Below are positions 5,052 through 12,643 of a DNA stretch of 12,643 nucleotides, piece by piece (the stretch's first letter is position 1; the number at the start of each line of letters is the position of its first letter). The notes beneath the pieces are model-generated. The model did no database searches and was not told the origin of the DNA. It saw only the letters and a program-made list of their open reading frames with translations. This stretch comes from Oscillospiraceae bacterium (GTDB lineage Bacteria > Bacillota_A > Clostridia > Oscillospirales > Ruminococcaceae), in assembly GCA_017848205.1 (NCBI GenBank), contig JAGDDO010000449.1, positions 1 through 12,643 of the forward strand. Direction: 5' to 3'. A program made the translations under genes and the position numbers.

Positions 5052-7106
5052 ATGAAAAAATGGATAATAGGAGATCCGGATACTAAAATTTCCGGAAAGA
5101 TCTCCTCAGGAAGTGATCTGACACCTCTTTGTGCGGAAGTGCTTGTATCAAGAGGCATTACAGATCTTAAAGCAGCTGCTGAACTTATCAGGGCAGATTC
5201 ACTCGAATCACCGTTTCAGATAAAGGATATGGAAAAAGCAGCTGAAATAATCAATGCTGCAGCCGAAGAAGGAAAAAGGATCTGTATTTACGGCGACTAC
5301 GACTGCGACGGTATAACATCCACGGTCATGCTCTACTCATATCTTGAATGTATCGGTGCCGATGTTACCTATTACATACCTGAGCGTTCCGAAGGGTACG
5401 GCCTTAATGAAAATTCGGTACGTAAGCTTGCGGAACAGGGAACGGAACTTATTGTAACCGTGGATAACGGTATTTCCGCTATAGAGGAAGCTAAGCTTAT
5501 CAAAGAGCTGGGAATGGATCTTGTTATCACTGACCACCATCAGCCGGGGGATGAGATACCTGACGCCCTTGCAGTTGTGGATCCTCATCAGAAGGACTGC
5601 CCTTCATCTTTCAAGTATCTCTGCGGTGCGGGTGTTGTGCTGAAACTTATTGCTGCAATGGAAGGCGGGGACTACGACAGTGTCCTTGAACAGTTCGGAG
5701 ACCTTGCGGCAATAGGAACAATAGCAGATATTGTTTCACTTACCGGTGAAAACAGGTTCATTGTCGAAAACGGACTGCTCATGATAAGAAACACAGAGCG
5801 CTGCGGACTTATTGAACTTATGAGAATAGCAGGCCTTATGAATGAAAACGGAGAGTGCAGACCGGTCTCGTCGGAAACGGTTGCCTTTGCCATTGCTCCG
5901 CGGCTTAACGCTTCGGGAAGATTCGGTTCACCTGTTCAGGCTTTTGAGCTTCTTATGTGTGACGATCCAGATGAAGCTGCCGTTATGGCTGAGAAACTCA
6001 ATGCTCTTAATGAGGAGCGCAAGCAGGCCGAAGACAGGATCACTTCTTCAATTTTCGAACAGATAAATGAAAATCCGGAACTGCTTTCACAGCGTGTGCT
6101 CGTTTTCTGCGGTGAAAACTGGCATCACGGAGTTATTGGCATAGTTGCTTCAAAACTGCTTGAAAAGTACGGAAAACCTTGCTTCGTTATCACGACAGAA
6201 GGAGACACTGCAAGAGGTTCCGCAAGAGCCTTCGGTGATTTTTCAGTTTTTGAGTGTCTTACATCCTGTGAGGACGTCCTTACAAAATTCGGCGGACACA
6301 AGGGAGCCGGAGGTTTTTCCCTGAAGTCTTCCGACACTGAAGTTTTCAGAGCAAGACTTCAGGAATATTCGGCATCTGCCCATGAGGTAATGCCAGTCTA
6401 TGTTCTTAAAGCGGAAAAGGTTCTCAAACCGGCAGATATAAACGTAAACAACGTTGCAGGACTCCGCATCCTTGAACCTTTCGGACAGGATAATGAGAAG
6501 CCGTATTTTGCAGTTGCGGGAGCGGTTATCGATGATGTCATCCCGCTTTCAGGCGGCGCTCATACAAAGCTTAAGCTGAATTACGGCGGATCTTTCTTCT
6601 ACGCGCTTATGTTCAGGACGAACACGGAAGAAATGAAGTCCCTCAAAGGACAGAAGTACGATTTCATCGTTTCTCTGGGAATCAACAGCTTCCGCGGAAA
6701 CGAAACGGTGGATCTTCAGGTGGCTGACATGAGAAAGAGCGGCATAAACCAGAACCAGTTCTTTGCTGCGGAAGACGCCTACGAGAAGTTTAAGAGAAGC
6801 GAACCGCTTCCGGAAGCCTACTACAGGCGAATGACTCCGGAACGAAACGAACTCATCAAAGTGTACACAGCACTTTCTGACAAAGATATTATGACAGAAC
6901 AGCTCTACATGAAGAGTGACCCTGCTAATATAAATATTTGCAAACTCAGGATATGTCTTGATGTTTTCAGCGAACTCGGTCTTATAAAAATGGACTACGC
7001 TGCAGACCGGTCACACAGACTCGTGGTCGATAAAAAGTCAAATCTTGAAGACTCAGAAATTTTAAGGGGGCTTAGAAGCAAATGGAAAACCAAAGCTGCA
7101 CAATAA
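5052..7106 (+). CDS. recJ: Single-stranded-DNA-specific exonuclease RecJ
   Basis: RecJ degrades single-stranded DNA from the 5' end in recombinational and mismatch repair. From the ATG at 5052 the protein has 684 residues. It shows the DHH-family motifs: GDYDCDGITS (81-90), VDNG (137-140), TDHHQP (160-165) and the DHHA1 glycine motif GGHKGAGG (414-421). An OB-like domain and a C-terminal extension of the kind seen in Firmicute RecJ follow (about 580-684), making it longer than the E. coli enzyme. An in-frame ATG at 4932 would add 40 hydrophobic residues, but the promoter lies inside that stretch, so I reject it. recJ heads the operon; its last 25 nt overlap relA. The Cys in DYDCDG stands where Ala is more common, a mild substitution. 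Confidence 0.93.
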   Translation: MKKWIIGDPDTKISGKISSGSDLTPLCAEVLVSRGITDLKAAAELIRADSLESPFQIKDMEKAAEIINAAAEEGKRICIYGDYDCDGITSTVMLYSYLECIGADVTYYIPERSEGYGLNENSVRKLAEQGTELIVTVDNGISAIEEAKLIKELGMDLVITDHHQPGDEIPDALAVVDPHQKDCPSSFKYLCGAGVVLKLIAAMEGGDYDSVLEQFGDLAAIGTIADIVSLTGENRFIVENGLLMIRNTERCGLIELMRIAGLMNENGECRPVSSETVAFAIAPRLNASGRFGSPVQAFELLMCDDPDEAAVMAEKLNALNEERKQAEDRITSSIFEQINENPELLSQRVLVFCGENWHHGVIGIVASKLLEKYGKPCFVITTEGDTARGSARAFGDFSVFECLTSCEDVLTKFGGHKGAGGFSLKSSDTEVFRARLQEYSASAHEVMPVYVLKAEKVLKPADINVNNVAGLRILEPFGQDNEKPYFAVAGAVIDDVIPLSGGAHTKLKLNYGGSFFYALMFRTNTEEMKSLKGQKYDFIVSLGINSFRGNETVDLQVADMRKSGINQNQFFAAEDAYEKFKRSEPLPEAYYRRMTPERNELIKVYTALSDKDIMTEQLYMKSDPANINICKLRICLDVFSELGLIKMDYAADRSHRLVVDKKSNLEDSEILRGLRSKWKTKAAQ
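7064..7070 (+). promoter_or_regulatory. Ribosome binding site of relA inside recJ
   Basis: AAGGGGG stands 11 nt before the ATG at 7082, within the recJ coding sequence. The next in-frame ATG (7109) has no such site, so 7082 is the better start. Confidence 0.6.
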
Positions 7107-9283
7107 ACATGGTCATACAGAAGATCCTCGACGAGGAAAAGCAGTATGACATGAGTAAAATAATTTCTGCCTACGAGTTTGCTGAAAAAGCACACGAAGG
7201 CCAGAAAAGAACATCAGGTGAACCGTATATCGTTCATCCGGTTTCCGTTGCCTACATTCTTCTTGAACTCGGTATGGATACCGACACTATCTGTGCTGCA
7301 ATGCTCCACGATGTTGTTGAGGATACCGACGCCACCCTTGAAGATATACAGAAAAAATTCGGACAGGACGTTGCGTGCCTGGTCGACGGTGTAACAAAGC
7401 TCTCGAAAGCACCTATTTTCAATCAGGACGAGCAGCTCGCGGAAAACGTAAGAAAGATCCTTCTTGCCATGTCGCGCGACATCAGAGTTATGCTCATCAA
7501 GCTCTGCGACCGTCTCCACAACATGCGTACCCTCGAATGCCGACCGGGTGCCAAGCAGAGAAAAGCGGCTCTTGAAACAATGAACATCTACGCTCCTATC
7601 GCACACAGACTCGGTATCAAGTCCATCAAGGACGAACTCGAGGATCTCGCGTTCCACTATCTTGATCCGTATGCATATTCCGAGATCGAGCATATTCTCG
7701 AAATAAAGAAGGACGAACGCGATCTCTTCATCGCAAAGATAAAGGAAAAAATATCGGAACGTTTCAAGAGTGAGAATTTCAAAAGACCTCCGCAGATCGA
7801 CGGAAGAGTCAAGAGTATTTACGGCATTTACAAGAAAATTTATATAAACAGAAAGAGCATCGAGGAGGTTTACGACAAGTATGCTGTCCGAATCATCGTG
7901 GACACGCAGCTTGAATGCTACAACGTCCTCGGTATCATCCACGAGATGTTCCGTCCTATTCCTAACCGTTTCAAGGACTACATCTCCACACCGAAGGCGA
8001 ACATGTACCAGTCGCTCCACACTTCCGTTATCAGCAAGGAAGGTATCACTTTCGAAGTACAGATAAGGACCTGGGAAATGCATCAGGTTGCCGAGTACGG
8101 TATCGCTGCTCACTGGAAGTACAAGGAAGGCATTCAGAGCCGTGACAAGATGGAAAGCCGTCTTGCCTGGATAAGACAGGTGCTCGAAGCACAGCAGGTG
8201 ACTGACGACGTTGAGGAGATCGTCCGCATCATCAAGACGGACCTTACTTCAGACGACATAACCGTTTTCACGCCGAAGGCAGATTCCTTCACGCTTCCGG
8301 TGGATTCAACAGTTATCGATTTTGCCTACCGCGTGCACACTCAGATAGGCCACAGAATGATAGGCGCCAAGGTTGACGGAAAGATAGTTCCGCTCGACTA
8401 CAAGCTCTCTACCGGCGATATTATAGAAATACAGACCTCGAAGGATGAGAGCCGCGGTCCGAACCGTTCGTGGCTGGAAATTGCCAAGACAAATGAGGCG
8501 AAGGCGAAGATACGTGCCTGGTTCAAGAAGGAATGCCGTGAGGAGAACATCGTTCAGGGCAAGGCCGAGCTTGAAAAGGAATTCCGCCACTACAGAATGA
8601 CCGTTCCGGAAGAGGACATCGGAATGCTCCTTGCAGACGACCTTAAGCGTCACAACTGCGAGACACTCGATGACTTCTACGCAGCTATCGGCTACGGCGG
8701 TGTTGTTCTCCCGAAGATGATGCAGAGACTTAAGGAGAACTACGACAAGATCTATAAAAAGCCTGAGGAAACAAACGAGATCGTTCCGACAAAGACCATA
8801 AGCAAGAACGACAGCGGTGTTATCCTTGAAGATGACCTGAAGGATCTTCCGGTAAGATTTTCAAGATGCTGCAATCCGCTTCCGGGCGACGACATAATCG
8901 GATATATCACACGAGGACGCGGAGTATCTGTCCACCGTACAAACTGCCCGCACTACAGGGCATCTGTAATGGAAGCTGAGAACAGGGACCGCTGGAAAAA
9001 GGTTACCTGGGCAAAGACACCGAAGTCTGCATTCTATTCCGAGATCGATGTTCTTGCCATCGACTCCACCGGACTTCTCGTTCATGTTGCTTCAGCCGTT
9101 GCCGAGTCCAAGGTACCGATCTACAATTCAACTTCACGAAGAATAAAGAACGGCAATGCGGAAATCAGGCTCACTATTTCCGTTACAGGCAAGGAGCAGC
9201 TCAATGCTCTTATAAACAGGATACAGAAGATCCACGACGTTATTTCAGTTACAAAAATCGAAGGCGGTAAAGTAGATGATTAA
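7082..9283 (+). CDS. relA: Bifunctional (p)ppGpp synthetase/hydrolase (Rel/RSH)
   Basis: This 733-residue protein makes and destroys the alarmone (p)ppGpp, setting the stringent response to amino acid starvation. The N-terminal hydrolase domain has His52, HDVVED (76-81) and CDRLHNMRT (142-150). The synthetase domain has YGIYKK (247-252), RFKDYISTPKANMYQSLHT (296-314) and EVQIRTWEMH (325-334). RFKD is the RxKD form typical of bifunctional enzymes, not the ExDD form of synthesis-only RelA. A TGS domain (about 395-460), a Cys-rich zinc-finger-like segment (CCNPLPGDDIIGYITRGRG, near 596-615) and a C-terminal ACT domain (about 655-730) complete the full length. All expected hydrolase and synthetase motifs are present. 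It overlaps recJ by 25 nt and the next gene by 8 nt. Its codons are visibly richer in C-ending forms than those of the left operon. Confidence 0.95.
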   Translation: MENQSCTINMVIQKILDEEKQYDMSKIISAYEFAEKAHEGQKRTSGEPYIVHPVSVAYILLELGMDTDTICAAMLHDVVEDTDATLEDIQKKFGQDVACLVDGVTKLSKAPIFNQDEQLAENVRKILLAMSRDIRVMLIKLCDRLHNMRTLECRPGAKQRKAALETMNIYAPIAHRLGIKSIKDELEDLAFHYLDPYAYSEIEHILEIKKDERDLFIAKIKEKISERFKSENFKRPPQIDGRVKSIYGIYKKIYINRKSIEEVYDKYAVRIIVDTQLECYNVLGIIHEMFRPIPNRFKDYISTPKANMYQSLHTSVISKEGITFEVQIRTWEMHQVAEYGIAAHWKYKEGIQSRDKMESRLAWIRQVLEAQQVTDDVEEIVRIIKTDLTSDDITVFTPKADSFTLPVDSTVIDFAYRVHTQIGHRMIGAKVDGKIVPLDYKLSTGDIIEIQTSKDESRGPNRSWLEIAKTNEAKAKIRAWFKKECREENIVQGKAELEKEFRHYRMTVPEEDIGMLLADDLKRHNCETLDDFYAAIGYGGVVLPKMMQRLKENYDKIYKKPEETNEIVPTKTISKNDSGVILEDDLKDLPVRFSRCCNPLPGDDIIGYITRGRGVSVHRTNCPHYRASVMEAENRDRWKKVTWAKTPKSAFYSEIDVLAIDSTGLLVHVASAVAESKVPIYNSTSRRIKNGNAEIRLTISVTGKEQLNALINRIQKIHDVISVTKIEGGKVDD

Positions 9284-9905
9284 TATAAGCTCCCACACAT
9301 TCGGGTTTTTCTTTCAGGCAAACAGCTACATCGGGGTGAATGAAAACGGTGAGGCTTTTGCAGTTGATATCGGGGGAGACAGCGAACGTTTTCTTAAATT
9401 TCTTGATGAAAACGGTCTTACGCTTAAAATGATACTTCTTACACACGGCCATTTCGATCATATCAGGGGAGTTGCAGATGTATCCGAAAAGACCGGCGCA
9501 AAGGTGTACATTCACAGTGACGATGCGATCATGCTCACTGATCCTGAAGCGTGTCTTTCACGTTTCGTCGGCGGAATGGAATTCAAGCCTGTAAACGACT
9601 TTGTCACAGTGTCAGACGGTGATGTTCTCGATTTCTGCGGAACTGAAATAAAGGTTATCCACACACCTGGCCATACACCGGGCGGTGTGTGCTATATACT
9701 CGATGATGTGATCTTCTCGGGTGATACACTGTTCTGCGGATCAGTCGGAAGGACAGATTTTCCGGGAAGCAGTCATGCACAGATGCTTGACTCCCTTGAT
9801 AAGCTTGCAGAGCTCGGTAAAGACAAAGATTATCACGTTTACCCGGGGCACAATGAAGACACCACGCTTTCACGTGAAATCAAATACAATCCATATTTTC
9901 GGTGA
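9276..9905 (+). CDS. Metallo-beta-lactamase-fold hydrolase, glyoxalase II-like
   Basis: This 209-residue soluble protein has a complete binuclear metal site of the glyoxalase II/YcbL type: THGHFDH (56-62, giving His57, His59, Asp61, His62), HTPGH (His133), SGD (Asp150) and YPGHNEDT (His192). The segment GSVGRTDFPG (155-164) is also typical. Relatives hydrolyse thioesters such as S-lactoylglutathione, but the true substrate of the small single-domain members is often unknown, and glutathione is absent from many clostridia. The ATG overlaps the end of relA by 8 nt, with AAGGCGG as ribosome binding site, so translation is probably coupled. A hydrolase of this kind commonly sits after relA in clostridial genomes, by my recollection of synteny. 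Confidence 0.9.
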   Translation: MINISSHTFGFFFQANSYIGVNENGEAFAVDIGGDSERFLKFLDENGLTLKMILLTHGHFDHIRGVADVSEKTGAKVYIHSDDAIMLTDPEACLSRFVGGMEFKPVNDFVTVSDGDVLDFCGTEIKVIHTPGHTPGGVCYILDDVIFSGDTLFCGSVGRTDFPGSSHAQMLDSLDKLAELGKDKDYHVYPGHNEDTTLSREIKYNPYFR

Positions 9906-9912
9906 TTAGTTA

Positions 9913-11364
9913 ATGACGATCATATTAAACAATAATACATACAAGTACGAAACAGAAGCAACCGTCAAGCTTTTCATACCGGCTGTCAGGTTTGAGTTTC
10001 TCTCAGATGAGAGAAATTCAGACGGTGACATCATCATGACGAGGATCAAGCACTGCCGTAAAAACGTGTACTACTACGCGTACATAAGAGAAAACGGCAG
10101 AGTCATGAGAAGTTCATGCAGCACACCGGCAGAAAGCTTTGACGAAAAGGACGGAGAATTTATCATCTGCAGGCTTCTGTTTCTTTTACTGTGCAGATTC
10201 TATAACACGAAGCCGCAGTGGGGACTGCTCACCGGTATTCGTCCGGTACGAAAGATAAATGTCATGCTTGAAAACGGCATGAATGAGGAACAGGTGCGTA
10301 AGGAGTTTACCGGAAAGTATTTCGTTTCGGAGAAGAAGACTGACATTGCCTGGCGTACAGCCATGGTACAGCATCCGCTTCTGCCGGAATTTGATAAAAA
10401 GACAGTCAGTATCTACATTTCGATACCGTTCTGTCCGACGCGCTGCAGCTACTGTTCATTCGTCTCCCACTCGATGGACAGTGCATACAAGCTTATACCG
10501 GACTATCTTGAATATCTCTGCAGAGAGCTTGAAATTCTCGGCGGAATAGTCGATGAGTACGGACTTAAGATAGATACCGTTTACTACGGCGGCGGCACTC
10601 CGACATCCATATCGGCTGAAGAACTGGGGAAGATAATGCGGAAAACAGCAGAGTGCTTCGATCTTTCGAAAGTGCGTGAATATAACGTTGAAGCAGGACG
10701 TGCTGATACTATCACCGAAGAAAAGCTTGCCGTTATAAAGGAAATGGGTGCAACGAGGATCTCGGTCAACCCGCAGACGCTCAACAACGACGTGCTCCAC
10801 GTGATAGGACGAAAGGGTACAGCAGAAGAAGTACTCGAAGCCTTTGCACTTGCACGGAAACTCGGCTTTGACAACATCAACATGGATCTTATAGCCGGAC
10901 TTCCGACCGATACTTTCGAAAGCTTTAAGGACACCCTTGACCGCATAATCGCACTCGATCCGGACGGAATAACAGTCCATGCCCTTACACTTAAAAGATC
11001 AGCCGGACTCTATCAGACCGGTCATGAAAACATATCCAATCCGGCGACACGCATGGCAGACTATGCGGTAAGTGAACTCATCTCGCACGGTTACGATCCG
11101 TACTACATGTACCGTCAGAAAAATACCATTGACGGTCTTGAAAACATCGGCTACGCAAAGCCGGGCAAGGGATCGCTCTACAACATTTTCATAATGGATG
11201 AGACGCAGACCATACTCGGTGCCGGATGTGCGGCATCCACGAAGCTCGTTGATGTGAACAACTCGATAAGCAGGGTAATGAACTACAAGTTCCCTTACGA
11301 GTACATAAGAAGATTTGACGAGCTTATGAAGAAGAAAGACGAAATACGTAATTTTTTTGAATGA
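9913..11364 (+). CDS. hemZ: HemZ-type radical SAM protein (coproporphyrinogen dehydrogenase-like)
   Basis: This 483-residue protein belongs to the HemN/HemZ radical SAM group. The iron-sulfur cluster motif is PFCPTRCSYCSF (172-183; Cys174, Cys178, Cys181, the CxxxCxxC pattern). It is followed by VYYGGGTPTS, NVEAGRADTI, ATRISVNPQTL and MDLIAGLPTD, all characteristic of the family. The N-terminal 160 residues include GLLTGIRPVRK (104-114), a HemZ hallmark absent from HemN. HemZ is named for oxygen-independent oxidation of coproporphyrinogen III, but it is found in strict anaerobes with no obvious heme pathway, so the real substrate here is open. Its ribosome binding site GGTGAT (9901-9906) overlaps the stop codon of the preceding gene, and 7 nt separate the two genes. 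Confidence 0.9.
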   Translation: MTIILNNNTYKYETEATVKLFIPAVRFEFLSDERNSDGDIIMTRIKHCRKNVYYYAYIRENGRVMRSSCSTPAESFDEKDGEFIICRLLFLLLCRFYNTKPQWGLLTGIRPVRKINVMLENGMNEEQVRKEFTGKYFVSEKKTDIAWRTAMVQHPLLPEFDKKTVSIYISIPFCPTRCSYCSFVSHSMDSAYKLIPDYLEYLCRELEILGGIVDEYGLKIDTVYYGGGTPTSISAEELGKIMRKTAECFDLSKVREYNVEAGRADTITEEKLAVIKEMGATRISVNPQTLNNDVLHVIGRKGTAEEVLEAFALARKLGFDNINMDLIAGLPTDTFESFKDTLDRIIALDPDGITVHALTLKRSAGLYQTGHENISNPATRMADYAVSELISHGYDPYYMYRQKNTIDGLENIGYAKPGKGSLYNIFIMDETQTILGAGCAASTKLVDVNNSISRVMNYKFPYEYIRRFDELMKKKDEIRNFFE

Positions 11365-11402
11365 AACAGTTACGGAATGTACGCTGATAATTTGGAGGAA
11401 CA

Positions 11403-12643
11403 ATGATCACTAAAAACCAGATCGCCCAAATGGAAATCACAGGCATCACAAATGAGGGAAGCGGTGTCGGCAGACTTGATGGTATGGCTGTTTTTGTACC
11501 GCAGACTGCCACAGGTGATGTCATAAAGGTTCAGATAGTAAAGGTACTCAAAAGCTACGCTTACGGCATTGTAAAGGAAATAATAACTCCTTCTCCGGCA
11601 AGAAAGGAACCGGACTGCCCGGTATTCAGACAGTGCGGCGGATGTGCTTTCAGGCACATAAACTACGAAGAGGAGCTTATGGTAAAGAGCGGCTTTGTAA
11701 GTGACAGCTTTAAGCGTCTCGGCGGTTTTGACATCGAATGCGAGCCGATACTTGGGTGCAGTGAGATAAACGGCTACCGCAACAAGGCACAGTATCCGGT
11801 TGCCATGCAGAATGGAAAAGCAGTATGCGGATTCTATGCAAACCGCAGTCACCGCGTCATCCCGTACACAGCCTGCAGACTTCAGCCGGTCATCTTCAGA
11901 AAGATAACTGACCATATAATGAAGTTTATAAACGACAACAAAATACCTGCCTACGACGAAACAACAGGAAGGGGACTTATCCGTCACATCTACATCCGAA
12001 AAGGTTTCCACAGCGGCGAGATGATGGTCTGTCTTGTATCAAAGACAAAATCAGCTGTCGGTCTCATGAAACAGATGATAGAAGAGACCGGTTTCCTCGC
12101 TAAGTTTCCAGACGTTAAAAGCGTTGTGGTAAATGTAAATCCGGACAATACAAACGTTATTCTCGGTGAGAATAATATAACCGTTTACGGAAGTGACTGC
12201 ATTGAAGACGTTATGTGCGGAAACAGGATCACACTTTCACCGATGTCATTCTATCAGGTCAATACCGAACAGGCGGAAAAACTCTACGGAATAGCTGCGG
12301 AATTTGCTGATCTGAAAGGAAACGAAGAACTCTTCGACCTCTACTGCGGAGCGGGTACTATCGGCCTTTCCATGGCAGACCGCGTAAGTCATCTGACCGG
12401 TGTCGAGGTAGTTGAGCAGGCCGTGGAAAATGCGAAGGCAAACGCGAAAGCAAACGGTGTGACCAATGCCGATTTCATCTGCGGCGACGCAGGCGAAATA
12501 GCTGACCGCCTTCAGAAGGAAGGCAGAAAGCCTGACGTGATCATAGTAGACCCACCGCGCAAAGGCTGCGACCAGCTTACCCTCGACGCGATCGTTAAAA
12601 TGGCTCCGGAAAAGATAGTAATGATCTCATGCAACCCGGCCAC
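11403..12643 (+). CDS. rlmD: 23S rRNA uracil-C5 methyltransferase, RlmD/RlmCD (RumA) family, 3' end missing
   Basis: The gene starts at ATG 11403, 7 nt or less after a strong TTTGGAGGAA site, and runs open to the window end, giving 413 residues. It has an N-terminal TRAM RNA-binding domain (about 1-62). Four cysteines for a 4Fe-4S cluster follow (Cys72, Cys78, Cys81, Cys158). The SAM-binding motif is FDLYCGAGTIGL (311-322), then DPPRKGC (383-389) and SCNPA with the catalytic Cys410. The usual family ending of some 30-50 residues must lie beyond the window. These enzymes make 5-methyluridine in 23S rRNA: U1939 for RlmD, and both U747 and U1939 for the single B. subtilis enzyme RlmCD. A low-G+C Gram-positive may well use the dual type, but the sequence alone does not settle it. 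A gap of 38 nt from hemZ without a terminator suggests the same operon. Confidence 0.92.
   Translation, partial: MITKNQIAQMEITGITNEGSGVGRLDGMAVFVPQTATGDVIKVQIVKVLKSYAYGIVKEIITPSPARKEPDCPVFRQCGGCAFRHINYEEELMVKSGFVSDSFKRLGGFDIECEPILGCSEINGYRNKAQYPVAMQNGKAVCGFYANRSHRVIPYTACRLQPVIFRKITDHIMKFINDNKIPAYDETTGRGLIRHIYIRKGFHSGEMMVCLVSKTKSAVGLMKQMIEETGFLAKFPDVKSVVVNVNPDNTNVILGENNITVYGSDCIEDVMCGNRITLSPMSFYQVNTEQAEKLYGIAAEFADLKGNEELFDLYCGAGTIGLSMADRVSHLTGVEVVEQAVENAKANAKANGVTNADFICGDAGEIADRLQKEGRKPDVIIVDPPRKGCDQLTLDAIVKMAPEKIVMISCNPA

Noticed and set aside
7214..8113. Long minus-strand open frame (299 codons) opposite relA
   Set aside because: The plus strand encodes a complete, motif-rich Rel protein. 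The antisense frame has no recognisable domain, ribosome binding site or promoter, and is explained by codon bias.
10456..10980. Minus-strand open frame of 174 codons opposite hemZ
   Set aside because: It is a shadow of the conserved radical SAM gene, with no domain pattern of its own.
11370..12011. Minus-strand open frame of 213 codons opposite the methyltransferase gene
   Set aside because: The plus frame has a strong ribosome binding site and all RlmD-family motifs; the antisense frame has none.

Overview
The window looks like chromosomal DNA of a low-to-medium G+C anaerobic Firmicute of the class Clostridia, probably Ruminococcus or a relative. This is inferred from the YhaO/YhaN-type pair, the Firmicute-type RecJ with a long C-terminal extension, the HemZ-type radical SAM protein, sigma-A-like promoters and AGGAGG-type ribosome binding sites. 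The genus is a guess from gene style, not from a marker gene.

Left part, minus strand (1-4750). A type II toxin-antitoxin pair (RelB/DinJ-like antitoxin, then RelE/ParE-like toxin) has its own promoter, a perfect palindromic operator candidate over the -35 box, and a hairpin terminator. Upstream of it on the same strand is a two-gene operon: an SbcD/YhaO-like metallophosphoesterase with complete catalytic motifs, overlapping by 11 nt a large YhaN/SbcC-like coiled-coil protein. This second protein keeps the family fold but has lost consensus residues in Walker A, the signature motif, Walker B, the D-loop and the H-loop. It also carries a two-helix membrane hairpin in its coiled coil. A strong hairpin sits directly after its stop codon.

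Middle (4681-5051). A 371-nt AT-rich divergent control region holds a minus-strand promoter for the nuclease operon, a plus-strand promoter for recJ, and several inverted repeats, including five copies of ACTTAA/TTAAGT.

Right part, plus strand (5052-12643). Five tightly packed genes form an apparent operon: recJ, a bifunctional (p)ppGpp synthetase/hydrolase (relA/rsh), a glyoxalase II-like metallo-beta-lactamase-fold hydrolase, hemZ, and a 23S rRNA uracil-C5 methyltransferase (RlmD/RlmCD) cut by the window end. The genes overlap or are separated by 7-38 nt, with no terminator between them. A recJ-relA-hydrolase-hemZ order is familiar in Firmicutes, but the apt gene often found between recJ and relA is missing.

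Taken together, two DNA end-processing modules (RecJ and the YhaO/YhaN-like pair) diverge from one control region, and the stringent-response enzyme is co-transcribed with recJ. The most unusual item is the YhaN-like protein, which looks like a membrane-anchored pseudo-ATPase still translationally coupled to an apparently active nuclease.
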